Assembly (NCBI GenBank): GCA_963662035.1
Contig: CAVLDO010000001.1
Coordinates: forward strand, 115,944 to 179,943
Direction: 5' to 3'
Length of the DNA stretch: 64,000 nt
Origin: Equibacterium sp963662035
GTDB lineage: Bacteria > Bacteroidota > Bacteroidia > Bacteroidales > UBA932
Shown piece by piece: positions 1 to 10,252 of this stretch (its first letter is position 1; each line of letters begins with the position of its first letter). The notes under the pieces are model-generated. The model ran no database searches, was not told the DNA's origin, and saw nothing but the letters and a program-made list of their open reading frames with translations. The translations under genes were made by a program, and so were the position numbers.

Positions 1-6
1 TTCAGG

Positions 7-1029
7 GTGTTCGTGGTTCTCTGCGCCCTGTGCCTCTGCATCTCCTACCTTTCTATTTTCATTGACCCCGCCTTTATGGCGCTGCCCTACTTTTTCGGGC
101 TCTACTATATTCCGATATTTTTTCTGAATGCGCTGCTGCTTGTCATCGGCCTGATAAGGATGCGGCCCTATGTGGTCGTTACGCTGGCGGCGATGCTCCC
201 TTCGCTGTTTTTTGCCGACCTGTTTGTCAAATTCGGGCGGGAAGAAAAGAGCATAACGGGCGACGAGGTCAAGATCATCACCTACAACGTAGGACGCTTT
301 TCCGCCGCCGCAAAGGGGATGAACGAGGCGCAGGCCCTCGCCAAAGTGTGTGAATTCGTTTCGCGCGAGGCGCCGGACATCCTCTGCCTGCAGGAATTCT
401 ACACCGCCGACACCGCCTCCTTAGGCCGCATCCTCAAGTTCCTGCCCTACCGCTGCCACCACTTCTTCCGGGAGGGCGGCTCCTACTGCGGCAACATAAT
501 ATTCAGCCGCTATCCGATTGTGGACAGCGGAGCCCTCACGTTCAAGGATTCCCACAACCTCTGCATCTGGAGCGATCTGCGAATCAACGACGCCAAAGTG
601 CGCCTTTACGACTGCCACCTGCAGAGCACCGGCTTCTCGTTCACCAACTTCGTAAAGCGGCTCTCCGGCAAAGGGCATCTGTCAGACGAGGTCGTGGCTG
701 TGCACGAGACCCTCTCGCACAGCAACATCCGGCGCAGCAAGCAGGTGGGCACCATCCACGACCACATACTCGCCTGCACCAGTCCCACCATAATCTGCGG
801 CGACTTCAACGACACCCCGATGTCCTACACCTACCACAGGCTGGCAGCATCGCACAAAGACAGCTTTGTGGACGGCGGCAGCGGCTTCGGCGCCACATTC
901 TCCGTGCTGTGGCCACTGCTGCGCATAGATTATGTGCTGGTGCCGGAGAATGTCTCCTGCGACCGCACCCACATCGTGAGGGTGCCCTATTCCGACCACT
1001 ACCCCGTGAGTTCACTCATTTATTTCTAA
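7..1029 (+). CDS. Endonuclease/exonuclease/phosphatase family membrane protein (5' end possibly cut)
   Basis: The protein has an EEP (DNase I-like) domain behind an N-terminal membrane region. Two to three hydrophobic segments fill residues 1-75. The metallo-phosphoesterase motifs follow in order: NVGRFS near 94, DILCLQEF near 124, DCHLQS near 203, the Asp-rich CGDFND near 262, and the terminal SDHYPV with its catalytic His near 330. The frame is open back to base 1, and the first possible start is a GTG at base 7, so the true start may lie outside the window. The next gene begins 4 nt after the stop, which suggests co-transcription. EEP enzymes cleave phosphodiesters or phosphomonoesters; the substrate of this membrane-anchored Bacteroidota subgroup is not evident. 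Confidence 0.85.
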   Translation: MFVVLCALCLCISYLSIFIDPAFMALPYFFGLYYIPIFFLNALLLVIGLIRMRPYVVVTLAAMLPSLFFADLFVKFGREEKSITGDEVKIITYNVGRFSAAAKGMNEAQALAKVCEFVSREAPDILCLQEFYTADTASLGRILKFLPYRCHHFFREGGSYCGNIIFSRYPIVDSGALTFKDSHNLCIWSDLRINDAKVRLYDCHLQSTGFSFTNFVKRLSGKGHLSDEVVAVHETLSHSNIRRSKQVGTIHDHILACTSPTIICGDFNDTPMSYTYHRLAASHKDSFVDGGSGFGATFSVLWPLLRIDYVLVPENVSCDRTHIVRVPYSDHYPVSSLIYF

Positions 1030-1033
1030 CAAT

Positions 1034-1609
1034 ATGAACGAAGATCTCAAATACGAAGTTGACGCGGCCGTCAAGGCTCTTGCCGACGGCCTGATTATGC
1101 TCTACCCCACCGACACGGTATGGGGCCTTGGCTGCGATGCCACCGACAGCGATGCTCTGGAGCGCATATTCGCCCTCAAGATGCGCAGCGACAGCAAGTC
1201 CCTCATCATTCTGGTGAACGATGCCGATATGCTGTGCAAGTATGTGCGCGCCATCCCCCCTATGGCCATTGACCTGCTGGAGATCAACGACCGCCCGATG
1301 ACCATCATCTACCCCGAGGGGGTCGGCCTCAGCGAGAAGGTGATCGCCGAGGACGGCAGCGTGGCCATCCGCATCCCGAAAAACGAATTCTGCTGCGAAA
1401 TGATAAAGGCGTTCGGCCGCCCTGTGGTATCCACCAGCGCTAACATCTCCGGAGAGGAGACTCCCGGCTGCTTTGCCGAGATCAACGCCGCAATCCTGGA
1501 CGGCGTAGACCACATCGTGGAGCCTTCGCTCGAAGAGAGCAGCACCGGCCGCTCCTCCCAAATCATCAAGCTTGGTATGAACGGAGAGGTCAAGGTGATA
1601 CGCGAATAA
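1034..1609 (+). CDS. tsaC: L-threonylcarbamoyladenylate synthase, Sua5/YrdC/YciO family
   Basis: This enzyme makes threonylcarbamoyl-AMP from Thr, bicarbonate and ATP for the t6A37 modification of ANN-decoding tRNAs. The 191-aa protein carries the YrdC fold. YPTDTVWGLGCDA lies near residues 24-36, and the basic nucleotide-binding segment (KMRSDSKSLIILV) and the late PVVSTSANISGEE motif are both present. It is the short form, without a C-terminal Sua5 domain. It sits 4 nt behind the EEP gene and just ahead of a tRNA gene. TsaC is the most likely call, although some short YrdC paralogues (YciO) have other roles. Confidence 0.9.
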   Translation: MNEDLKYEVDAAVKALADGLIMLYPTDTVWGLGCDATDSDALERIFALKMRSDSKSLIILVNDADMLCKYVRAIPPMAIDLLEINDRPMTIIYPEGVGLSEKVIAEDGSVAIRIPKNEFCCEMIKAFGRPVVSTSANISGEETPGCFAEINAAILDGVDHIVEPSLEESSTGRSSQIIKLGMNGEVKVIRE

Positions 1610-1610
1610 A

Positions 1611-1642
1611 TTTTGGGAGATATAAAAATTCTTTTACCTTTG
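1611..1642 (+). promoter_or_regulatory. Bacteroidota-type promoter of the CAU tRNA
   Basis: TTTTG (1611-1615), 19 bp, then TACCTTTG (1635-1642) matches the Bacteroidota primary-sigma consensus (TTTG, about 19 bp, TAnnTTTG). The mature tRNA starts 10 nt after the -7 box. Confidence 0.8.
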
Positions 1643-1652
1643 CACTCCACTT

Positions 1653-1726
1653 GGCGGGATAGCTCAGCTGGTTAGAGCGCATGATTCATAATCATGAGGT
1701 CCCCAGTTCAATCCTGGGTCCCGCTA
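1653..1726 (+). tRNA. tRNA with CAU anticodon (elongator Met, or Ile2)
   Basis: The full cloverleaf folds by hand: acceptor 1653-1659/1719-1725 (first pair G-U), D stem GCTC/GAGC, anticodon stem CATGA/TCATG with loop TTCATAA (anticodon 1687-1689), and T arm CCCAG-TTCAATC-CTGGG. No CCA is encoded. The anticodon stem lacks the three G-C pairs of initiator tRNA, so it is not tRNA-fMet. A lysidine-modified Ile2 tRNA cannot be excluded by eye. Confidence 0.93.
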
Positions 1727-1734
1727 CTGTACCG

Positions 1735-1767
1735 AAAGCCACCTGACGGAATGTCCGGTGGTTTTTT
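1735..1767 (+). terminator. Intrinsic terminator after the CAU tRNA
   Basis: The stem is CCACC (1739-1743) with GGTGG (1757-1761), extended by A/G pairing into the T run at 1762-1767. An inner GAC/GTC helix lies in the loop. It separates the tRNA from the uup promoter. Confidence 0.75.
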
Positions 1768-1769
1768 AG

Positions 1770-1777
1770 TATGTTTG
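1770..1777 (+). promoter_or_regulatory. -7 box of uup, probably giving a leaderless mRNA
   Basis: TATGTTTG fits TAnnTTTG and ends only 4 nt before the uup ATG at 1782. Transcription would therefore start at or within a base or two of the start codon. I see no clear TTTG at -33; the tRNA terminator occupies that position. Confidence 0.6.
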
Positions 1778-1781
1778 CACT

Positions 1782-3575
1782 ATGCCGAGTTACCTTCAAG
1801 TTGAGAACATCTCCAAATCTTACGGGCCCAAAGTCCTGTTCAAGAACATCTCGTTCAACATAAACGAGGGGGACAAAATCGCCCTCATAGCCCCCAACGG
1901 CACCGGCAAAAGCTCTCTGCTGAACATTCTCGCGGGCAGGGACTCCAGCGACCGCGGTGGCGAAATCAAGTTTCTGAAGAACATTGTGATAGCCTTTCTG
2001 CAGCAGGAGACCCGCCTGGACCCACGCAAAAGCATACTGCAGGAGGTGGTCGGCCGCGTGGACCCCGCCAAGACCCACCGCGACATCTGGGACATAGAGC
2101 AGCAGGCGCGCCAGATACTCTCTTCGCTGGGGCTCCACGACCACGACCGGCCCACCGAAGGGCTCTCCGGGGGCGAGGCCAAGCGGGTGGATATAGCAGG
2201 GGTGCTGGTGGCCGGGGCCGACTTCATAATTTTGGACGAGCCCACCAACCACCTTGACCTGGAGGCGATAGAATTTCTGGAGGACTACCTCTCCAAAAGC
2301 CGCCGCACCCTGTTTATGGTGACCCACGACCGCTACTTTCTGGACCGCGTGTGCAACACCATCCTGGAACTGGACGGCGGCAACCTCTACACCTACCGAG
2401 GCAACTATCAGTATTATCTGCAGAAGCGGCAGGAGCGGCTGGCGGTGGCCAGCGCCCTGAGTGACAAATACCGCAACATCTACCGGCGGGAGCTGGAGTG
2501 GATGCGCAGCACCCCCTGCGCCCGCACCGGCAAGGCCCGCTACCGCGAGAACGCCTTCTACGACCTGCAGAGCAAGGCGGCTCCCGTCCGGGAGAACCGG
2601 CAGCTCTCAATCAATCTGGGCAGCTCGCGCCTGGGGCGCAAGATTGTCAACTGCAGAGGCGTGGGCTTCAGCTTCGGCGACAAATGCATCCTCAAAGACT
2701 TCACCTACAACTTCGCCCCGGGCGAGAAAATCGGCATAGTGGGCAGCAACGGCATAGGCAAGAGCACCTTTCTGAACATAATCACCGGCGCACTGCAGCC
2801 CGACTGCGGCACAGTGGACTGCGGCGAGACAGTCCGATTCGGCTATTACCGGCAGGAGGGGATGCACTTCAAAGAGGAGCAGACGGTGCTGGAGGCGGTG
2901 CGCGAAATAGCCGAGACCGCACGCGATGCCGGGGGCAACCCCATTGCCGTCACCACCTTTCTGCAGCAGTTTCTCTTTCCCGTGTCGATGTTCAACACCC
3001 GCATCGACCGCCTCTCGGGCGGGGAAAAGCGGCGGCTGTATCTGCTCACGGTGCTTATGCAGCGTCCCAATGTCCTGATTCTGGACGAACCGGCCAACGA
3101 CCTGGACATTCTCACCCTCAATGTGCTTGAAGAGTATCTCAAGAGCTACGACGGCAGCGTGATAATGGTCTCCCACGACCGCTTTTTTATGGACAAGATT
3201 GTGGACCATCTGTTTGTGTTTACCGGCGATGGCAATGTCAAGGACTTTGTGGGGAGCTACAGCGAATACCGCGAATACATTCAGGAGGTGCGCAAAAGCC
3301 AGGCGCACGCCGCACGGGCGCAGAAGCCCGCCGCCGCGCCCAAGGCCAGAGGCGCCGCCACGCAAAAGAAGAAGCTCTCCTTCAAGGAGCAGCGCGAACT
3401 GGAGCAGCTGGAAAAAGACCTTGCCTTATTGGAGAGCCGCAAGGCCATTCTGGAGCAGGAACTCTGCTCCGGCACCCTTGACATCGCCGCCCTGAACAGC
3501 AAGTCAAAAGAAATAGAACAGGTTATGGCCGACATCGACCTTAAGGAGATGCGCTGGATAGAACTCTCTGAATAG
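1782..3575 (+). CDS. uup: ABC-F ATPase, Uup-like
   Basis: This is a soluble duplicated-ATPase protein of the ABC-F family, which acts on ribosomes rather than in transport. The first cassette has Walker A APNGTGKS (37-44; the first Gly is Ala), signature LSGGEAKR and Walker B ILDEPTNHLD. The second has GSNGIGKST, LSGGEKRR and ILDEPANDLD. The C-terminal 80 residues are basic and predicted coiled coil (KKKLSFKEQRELEQLE), typical of Uup, a family linked to branched DNA and ribosome rescue. Length 597 aa fits. The MPSYLQVENISKSYG start matches the family, which places the ATG 4 nt behind a -7 box. Confidence 0.92.
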   Translation: MPSYLQVENISKSYGPKVLFKNISFNINEGDKIALIAPNGTGKSSLLNILAGRDSSDRGGEIKFLKNIVIAFLQQETRLDPRKSILQEVVGRVDPAKTHRDIWDIEQQARQILSSLGLHDHDRPTEGLSGGEAKRVDIAGVLVAGADFIILDEPTNHLDLEAIEFLEDYLSKSRRTLFMVTHDRYFLDRVCNTILELDGGNLYTYRGNYQYYLQKRQERLAVASALSDKYRNIYRRELEWMRSTPCARTGKARYRENAFYDLQSKAAPVRENRQLSINLGSSRLGRKIVNCRGVGFSFGDKCILKDFTYNFAPGEKIGIVGSNGIGKSTFLNIITGALQPDCGTVDCGETVRFGYYRQEGMHFKEEQTVLEAVREIAETARDAGGNPIAVTTFLQQFLFPVSMFNTRIDRLSGGEKRRLYLLTVLMQRPNVLILDEPANDLDILTLNVLEEYLKSYDGSVIMVSHDRFFMDKIVDHLFVFTGDGNVKDFVGSYSEYREYIQEVRKSQAHAARAQKPAAAPKARGAATQKKKLSFKEQRELEQLEKDLALLESRKAILEQELCSGTLDIAALNSKSKEIEQVMADIDLKEMRWIELSE

Positions 3576-3581
3576 CCCGTT

Positions 3582-4439
3582 ATGCTTAAAAGAATCTGCA
3601 TTCTGCTTTTGGTGGCCGCAGCTTCGTGGGGCTGCCGCGCCCAAAACGATTTTCTCTCGTCGGTACGCTGCGACAAAGCCTCCGAAGAGACTTTCCGCAA
3701 GGTGGCCGACGCCCTGAAGGAGCACCGCGACCTGCCCCGCAGCGCTCTTCTGCTGATGGCGGCCCGGCAGTTTATGGGCACAGAGTATGTTGCCGGCACC
3801 CTTGAGCAGGAGCCCGAGCATCTGACCATCGACCTCAACCGCACCGACTGCATACTGTTTGTGGAGATGTGCCTCTCTATGGTGCAGACCGTGCAGAGCG
3901 ACAGCATCACCTTCGAGCAATTCTGCCGCAACACGCAGAGCCTGCGCTACCGGGGCGCCGTTGTGGCCGGCTACACATCGCGCAACCACTACACCTCCGG
4001 CTGGATTGCCCAGGGAGAGGATATGGGCCTCTTCACGGAGGTCTCGCAGCAGCTTGGCGGCGTGCCTCTGAAACAGGAGTTCAGCTTTATGAGCACCCAT
4101 CCCGCCTCCTACCCCCGGCTTGCAGATGACCCGGCCGCCGTGGAAGAAATCCGGGAGGTGGAGCGGGAGCTGTCGCGGCGCAGTTACTGGTATCTGCCCC
4201 AACGCGGCATAACCGCCCTCTGCGAGGGGGTCCGGGAGGGGGACATCATCTGCTTTGTCACCCCCATCGCTGGGCTGGACATCGGTCACGTGGCGATTGC
4301 CGCGAAGAGCGGCGGCAGTATGCACTTCATCCACGCCTCCAGCAGGGCTGGCAAGGTGGTGCTGGAGGCGCAGAGCATAGCCGACTACGTTCTCACGCAC
4401 AAATCTGCCCGCGGCATCAGGGTCATCCGCCTGAAGTAG
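3582..4439 (+). CDS. DUF1460 (NlpC/P60-like amidase) exported protein
   Basis: The 285-aa secreted protein has a signal peptide at residues 1-20 (cleavage probably around CRAQ-ND). The DUF1460 features are visible: MGTEYVAGTLEQEPEH, then the probable catalytic Cys in LNRTDCILFVE near residue 91, and a later His in DIGHVAIAAK followed by HASS. Family members cut amide bonds in peptidoglycan or muropeptide stems; the substrate here is inferred from the family. It follows uup by 6 nt and meets the DUF4249 gene tail to tail with a 1-bp gap and no terminator between. Confidence 0.85.
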   Translation: MLKRICILLLVAAASWGCRAQNDFLSSVRCDKASEETFRKVADALKEHRDLPRSALLLMAARQFMGTEYVAGTLEQEPEHLTIDLNRTDCILFVEMCLSMVQTVQSDSITFEQFCRNTQSLRYRGAVVAGYTSRNHYTSGWIAQGEDMGLFTEVSQQLGGVPLKQEFSFMSTHPASYPRLADDPAAVEEIREVERELSRRSYWYLPQRGITALCEGVREGDIICFVTPIAGLDIGHVAIAAKSGGSMHFIHASSRAGKVVLEAQSIADYVLTHKSARGIRVIRLK

Positions 4440-4440
4440 C

Positions 4441-5481
4441 CTACCAGAGCCCCATCTCGGCATAGGCGGTGGCGACATCTACCCCGGTGAATACCACCGC
4501 CGGATACTTGATGGCGCCCACCGCCGGAGTCGCGGCCGCAACAAACCCGAGGCCGCCGGTGACATTGGAGGGGAACACCACCGCCTCTGTAAATTCTTCG
4601 ATGATGTAGTGGCTCTCTGCCGAGATGTTGGTAAGATAGACATACTCCTCGTATGTGGTGGTATATACTTTAGAGCGGCGCTCAAGGCGGAATGCGTCCC
4701 CTGTGTCGAATGTGCCAGTAAACTCCTCGAATGTATAGCCAAGGCTGCTGTCTTTCACCCTCAAGGTGTAAGAAGCACCTTTGAAACTCCTGCTGGTGAA
4801 CTGATTGTATACATTTCCCTCTATGCCCGCCTCGCCCATTATGGACATACCAGAAGGGTGCAGCAGCGGCTCGTTCGAGCTGTCGAAATGGTGGGCGATG
4901 AATACAGAATCCACATCCTGCCCCGCAGGATTCACCCTGAACAGGACATCCTCCATCTGCAGCAGGTAGTAGTGCACCTGGCCGTCGGGCTTGTCGTGCA
5001 CCGTGATGTCGTAGTAATGGTTGGTATAAGCGTAGCCGTCGACATACTCCACCAGGCTCAGCGAGTCCAGGGTGCAGGAGGTGCAGGCGCTGCCGGGCAC
5101 TGTGAGCGTGGCACAGGCCCTGCCGGAGTTCTTTGCGGCGGTGAAGGTCACCTCGTCGCCGGGCATGAGCTTATAATCAAAGCTGTAGCCGGCGTAATTC
5201 TGCGCCGCATCGCCCCAAACATCCTCATAATCGGGCTCTATCCCAGAGAGCACGGTTTCCGGGCCGCCGTTCACCGAATATGTCACCTTTGCGCCATATT
5301 CGCTCCGGCAGGTGCTGCCGCTGCTGCTGAATATGTACACCTCGTGGGATGTCTTATCCTGCAGCAACTGCGCGGCAATCACCAGCATCTCCTCATTGCC
5401 GGTGACATCTATCTCTTCCACCAGGCCCTGACAGGCGCTGCAAATCGTCAGGGCAGCCATTATTGTCGTGATCTTTTTCAT
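4441..5481 (-). CDS. DUF4249 lipoprotein, partner of the TonB receptor
   Basis: The 346-aa lipoprotein has its signal peptide ending at ICSAC, so it is probably on the outer membrane. The rest is a beta-rich DUF4249 domain, a family nearly always encoded just after a TonB-dependent receptor in Bacteroidota and of unknown biochemical role. The ATG at 5481 (MKKITT) is preferred over a TTG two codons upstream because it gives a normal signal peptide. It lies 9 bp behind the receptor gene. It contains one of the few CATG sites of the window (5164). Confidence 0.85.
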   Translation of the reverse strand: MKKITTIMAALTICSACQGLVEEIDVTGNEEMLVIAAQLLQDKTSHEVYIFSSSGSTCRSEYGAKVTYSVNGGPETVLSGIEPDYEDVWGDAAQNYAGYSFDYKLMPGDEVTFTAAKNSGRACATLTVPGSACTSCTLDSLSLVEYVDGYAYTNHYYDITVHDKPDGQVHYYLLQMEDVLFRVNPAGQDVDSVFIAHHFDSSNEPLLHPSGMSIMGEAGIEGNVYNQFTSRSFKGASYTLRVKDSSLGYTFEEFTGTFDTGDAFRLERRSKVYTTTYEEYVYLTNISAESHYIIEEFTEAVVFPSNVTGGLGFVAAATPAVGAIKYPAVVFTGVDVATAYAEMGLW

Positions 5482-5490
5482 TTCCAAAAT

Positions 5491-7902
5491 TTAAAATGTG
5501 CGGGTATAGCTGAATGAGGGGAGGATGGGGAGCATCGTCACCTTTTTGATTCTGACATAAGAGTGCTGCGCGCCGTCGTCGGCAGTCTCGGCTGACCTCT
5601 CGGTGTATACGAAGTCGGGATTCTTATTGTTGTACACATTGTACACCCCGATATTCCAGATGCGCTCTCCTCGGGGCTTCTGCCTGCGGAAGTTGACCCC
5701 GACGTTAAGAGTGTGGCTCTCCGGCAGGCGGTAGTTGCCCCGGCAGGGGGCATAACCGACATTTTCTGCGTGGCCGTTTATGTCCAGAACTGCAAAATCC
5801 CTGGTGCTGAAGGTTGTGACCCCGCCCGAGAGGAACTTCCAGTTGGCGCAGACATCTATCCTGTCGGAGATTTTATGGTTGAGGACTATGCTGATATTGT
5901 GGCGGCGGTCATACTTGTATGGATACCACTCTCCGCCGCTGATGCTGCCATCGGGGAAGCGGCGCTCGCTCTTGGCCAGGGTGTAGCTAAGCCAGCCGGT
6001 GGTCTTCCCTGTCTTCTTCTGCACAAAGAATTCCGCACCGTAGGCCCTCCCCTCGCCGGTGGAGACCTTGTTTTCCCAGCCGGAGGTGGTCAGAATCACA
6101 GTTACGCCGTCGCGGTATTCCAGCACATTGTCCATCAGTTTGTAATACCCCTCCAGCGAGAGTTCCCAGCCGTCTCCGGCATCCCAGTAGGTACCCAGCG
6201 ACACCTGGTCGGCTGTTTCCGGCCTGATGTTACCGGTGATGGGGACCCAGAGGTCGGTGGGCAGGCTTATGTCGCTGGAAGAGAGCAGGTGCACATACTG
6301 CGACATGCGTGAGTAGGAGGCCTTTACGCTGACATTGCCGCCCACATCCAGACGGCCCGAGAAGCGCGGCTGCAGCGAGATGTAGGGCTTGCCCCGGGTG
6401 TAGAACAGGCTTGCGTGCAGGCCGGGGTTGAAGGATAGGCGGCTTCCCACCACAAAGTCGTCCTCTATGTAGAGCGAGGCCTCGTGCCCTATGAAGGTCT
6501 TGCCGCCGAGGCTCATTATCACGGTATCCTGCTCGTAGTACCCCTCTATCTCCATATGCTGGCGGATGTCTGTGCTCTCCGGGGAGAAATTGTGGTAGAT
6601 ATACTCCGCCCCGAACTTTATCAGGTGCTCCGGGGCGGGGTTGTAGTCAAAATCAATCTTTACGTTGACGTCGTTGATATCAGAGTCGTAGTTCAAGCTG
6701 GTCTTCCCCGTCATAGTGTACTCCGGACTTTTGGTCTTCTCGCGGTAGATCAGATCGGTGTCCATCTCGTAGTGGTTATAGGCTATGGTGGTGTTGGCAA
6801 ACAGGTTGCCGGCAAAGCTGTGGTTCCAGCGCAGCGCCGCCACCGTGTTGCCCCAGTCCAGGTTGACCCTGCCCATAGACGCCCTGGTCGTGTGCAATTC
6901 GCCCCCGTCCGATATCTCCTGCTCGTTCTGACTCACCAGAAAGCGGTCGCGTCCGTGATAGACGGTGGCGATGAGCCTGTCGCCAGAGCGGAACTTGTGG
7001 GTTATCTTGCCGTTCAGGTCGCCGAAATAGTAGTTGGTCGGAATGTCCTGCATCTTGAGCAGCGGCGTAAAGAGGAATGTGTGCAGCACGCGGCCGCTCA
7101 GGGAGAAGGAGGTCCTGTCCTTTACGATGGGCCCCTCAAGATGGATGCGGTCGGTGAGCGTGCCCACGCTCACAAGGCCGTGCAGCTCCTTGCTGTTGCC
7201 ATCGTTGGTGCGCACGTCGATAACGGAGGAGAGGCGGCCGCCGTAGCGGGCGGGGAACGATCCCTTGAACATCGTGACCTTCTTTATCGCCTCGGGAGTG
7301 AAGACAGAAAAAATGCCCAGCATATGGTTCACTCCGTAAAGAGGGATGTCGTCCAGCAGAATCAGGTTCTCATCGGCGCCGCCTCCGCGCACGTAGATGC
7401 CCGCATTGCCGCTCACGCCTCCCTGTACTCCGGGCATATACTGCAGCGCCTTGAGCACATCAGTCTCGCCGAAGAGGGCCGGCATCGAGGCCAGCTGATG
7501 CGAGGGGATTTCCAGCGCGCCGGTGTTGGTGGACTGGATTCCCGCCTCCTTGCGGGCTGTGACCACCGCCGCCTTCAGCAGTGTCCCCGGCTCCAGGGAG
7601 ATGTTTATCACGGTGTCCCGCGTCAAATCGACCGTCACGGTGCGGGAAGCGTATCCGATGTAGGTCCACTCGAGAGTGTGCCGTCCGGCGGGCAGCGACA
7701 GGTTATAGAATCCGTAGTTGTTGGTAACGGCGCCGGTTATGACCCCGCTTCTGGAGGTGAGTCCACACACGACCCCGGCCCCGATGAGCATCTCGCCCGT
7801 CTTGGCATCGGAAATGTAGCCGCTCACCACCACTTTGCGCTGCGCCTTCGCAAAGTGGGCGCAGACACAGAGTGCCAGCATTATCAGCAATATTTTCTTC
7901 AT
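5491..7902 (-). CDS. TonB-dependent receptor with N-terminal carboxypeptidase-regulatory-like domain
   Basis: This 803-aa outer-membrane protein has a signal peptide (residues 1-20), then a CarboxypepD_reg-like beta sandwich (VSGYISDAKTGEMLIGAGV to about 110), then the plug (MPGVQGGVSGNAGIYVRGGG near 155-175, LLDDIPLYGVNHMLG). A long beta-barrel follows, ending in an aromatic C-terminus (SYTRTF). It would import an unknown ligand with TonB energy. The DUF4249 lipoprotein follows directly. The ispD stop codon is 18 bp upstream and I see no separate promoter, so the three genes may be one transcript. It is not a clear SusC, and no SusD is present. Confidence 0.92.
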   Translation of the reverse strand: MKKILLIMLALCVCAHFAKAQRKVVVSGYISDAKTGEMLIGAGVVCGLTSRSGVITGAVTNNYGFYNLSLPAGRHTLEWTYIGYASRTVTVDLTRDTVINISLEPGTLLKAAVVTARKEAGIQSTNTGALEIPSHQLASMPALFGETDVLKALQYMPGVQGGVSGNAGIYVRGGGADENLILLDDIPLYGVNHMLGIFSVFTPEAIKKVTMFKGSFPARYGGRLSSVIDVRTNDGNSKELHGLVSVGTLTDRIHLEGPIVKDRTSFSLSGRVLHTFLFTPLLKMQDIPTNYYFGDLNGKITHKFRSGDRLIATVYHGRDRFLVSQNEQEISDGGELHTTRASMGRVNLDWGNTVAALRWNHSFAGNLFANTTIAYNHYEMDTDLIYREKTKSPEYTMTGKTSLNYDSDINDVNVKIDFDYNPAPEHLIKFGAEYIYHNFSPESTDIRQHMEIEGYYEQDTVIMSLGGKTFIGHEASLYIEDDFVVGSRLSFNPGLHASLFYTRGKPYISLQPRFSGRLDVGGNVSVKASYSRMSQYVHLLSSSDISLPTDLWVPITGNIRPETADQVSLGTYWDAGDGWELSLEGYYKLMDNVLEYRDGVTVILTTSGWENKVSTGEGRAYGAEFFVQKKTGKTTGWLSYTLAKSERRFPDGSISGGEWYPYKYDRRHNISIVLNHKISDRIDVCANWKFLSGGVTTFSTRDFAVLDINGHAENVGYAPCRGNYRLPESHTLNVGVNFRRQKPRGERIWNIGVYNVYNNKNPDFVYTERSAETADDGAQHSYVRIKKVTMLPILPSFSYTRTF

Positions 7903-7920
7903 AGCGAAAAGGTTAAGCTT

Positions 7921-8592
7921 TTACACAAGCCGCAGCCTGGCGATCTCAAGATCTTCCGGAGTGGTGATTTTGATGTTGTGGCGCATCCCCTCCACCAGGT
8001 TTATGCGGTAGCCCGATGCCTCCACCACGGAGGCGTCGTCGGTGAAGGCGGGATTGTAGGGCTGGCGGTATGCCGCCTTGAGCACTTCGCTGCGGAATAC
8101 CTGCGGGGTCTGCACCAGCCGGATTTCGTCCCGCCGGAGGACATAGCTCTCGGGGCCGCTGACCTCGCGCACCGTCTCCACCGGTGCCACGGCGGGCACT
8201 GCGTTGCCCAGCGTCTCGCCATATCCGAACATCGCCTCCAGAAACTCGCCGCTCACAAAGGGGCGCACCCCGTCGTGCACCGCCGCCACGCTCTCGTCGG
8301 GCAGATACCGCAGCGCGTTCTGCACTGAATGGAAGCGGGTTATGCCGCCGGAAGGTATCGCGTAACGCTCCAGAAAGCCTGTCCGCGCACAATAATCCTT
8401 CCAGTACTCCTTCTTCTCCTGATTTATCACCACGATTATCTCCACAGGAAAGGAGAGCGAGAGAAAGCGCTCTATGGTGTGTCGCAGAATCGGCTTGCCG
8501 CCGATCTCCAGAAACTGCTTGGGGAGCTCGCCGCCCATACGGCTGCCGCTGCCTCCCGCCACTATTATCGCATATTTCTTTCTGGCACCCAT
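7921..8592 (-). CDS. ispD: 2-C-methyl-D-erythritol 4-phosphate cytidylyltransferase
   Basis: Step 3 of the MEP isoprenoid pathway: CTP plus MEP gives CDP-ME. The N-terminal nucleotide-binding motif AIIVAGGSGSRMGGELPKQF is followed by FLEIGGKPIL, then AAVHDGVRPFVS and the C-terminal TDDASVVEASG segment; about 223 aa. I chose the ATG at 8592 (MGARKKYAIIV). An in-frame ATG at 8622 would add ten residues (MREAQDAISA), and both lie downstream of the -7 box at 8642-8649. A polyprenyl synthase, the downstream branch of isoprenoid metabolism, is encoded 35 kb away. Confidence 0.93.
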   Translation of the reverse strand: MGARKKYAIIVAGGSGSRMGGELPKQFLEIGGKPILRHTIERFLSLSFPVEIIVVINQEKKEYWKDYCARTGFLERYAIPSGGITRFHSVQNALRYLPDESVAAVHDGVRPFVSGEFLEAMFGYGETLGNAVPAVAPVETVREVSGPESYVLRRDEIRLVQTPQVFRSEVLKAAYRQPYNPAFTDDASVVEASGYRINLVEGMRHNIKITTPEDLEIARLRLV

Positions 8593-8641
8593 AGCCGATA
8601 TTGCATCTTGCGCTTCGCGCATTAATTTATAAACTGTCTTG

Positions 8642-8649
8642 CAAATGTA
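8642..8649 (-). promoter_or_regulatory. -7 box for ispD operon
   Basis: TACATTTG on the minus strand fits TAnnTTTG and lies 20-50 nt ahead of the two possible ispD starts. The -33 element is not clear. It is 22 bp from the divergent purH -7 box. Confidence 0.55.
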
Positions 8650-8671
8650 ACCATATTTCCCGCAAAATGAC

Positions 8672-8679
8672 TAAATTTG
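8672..8679 (+). promoter_or_regulatory. -7 box for purH and the downstream mre operon
   Basis: TAAATTTG fits TAnnTTTG and lies 24 nt upstream of the purH ATG. A -33 element is weak. This is the only promoter-like site I see before the purH to rlm row of genes. Confidence 0.55.
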
Positions 8680-8703
8680 TGCCTCTAACACAACTCATCT
8701 GAT

Positions 8704-10230
<1,527 letters not shown>

Positions 10231-10252
10231 CAAACAGTAAAAATCAGATATT

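Noticed and set aside
1653..1726. Initiator tRNA-fMet
   Set aside because: The anticodon stem lacks the three consecutive G-C pairs, and positions 1-72 form a G-U pair instead of the C-A mismatch typical of initiators.
3582..4439. Lipoprotein call for the DUF1460 protein
   Set aside because: The Cys in ASWGC lacks a normal lipobox (Trp two residues before it), so ordinary signal-peptidase cleavage is more likely.
6484..8328. Long plus-strand open frame of about 614 codons
   Set aside because: It is antisense to the TonB receptor and ispD genes, with composition expected of the reverse of GC-rich coding DNA and no family motif.
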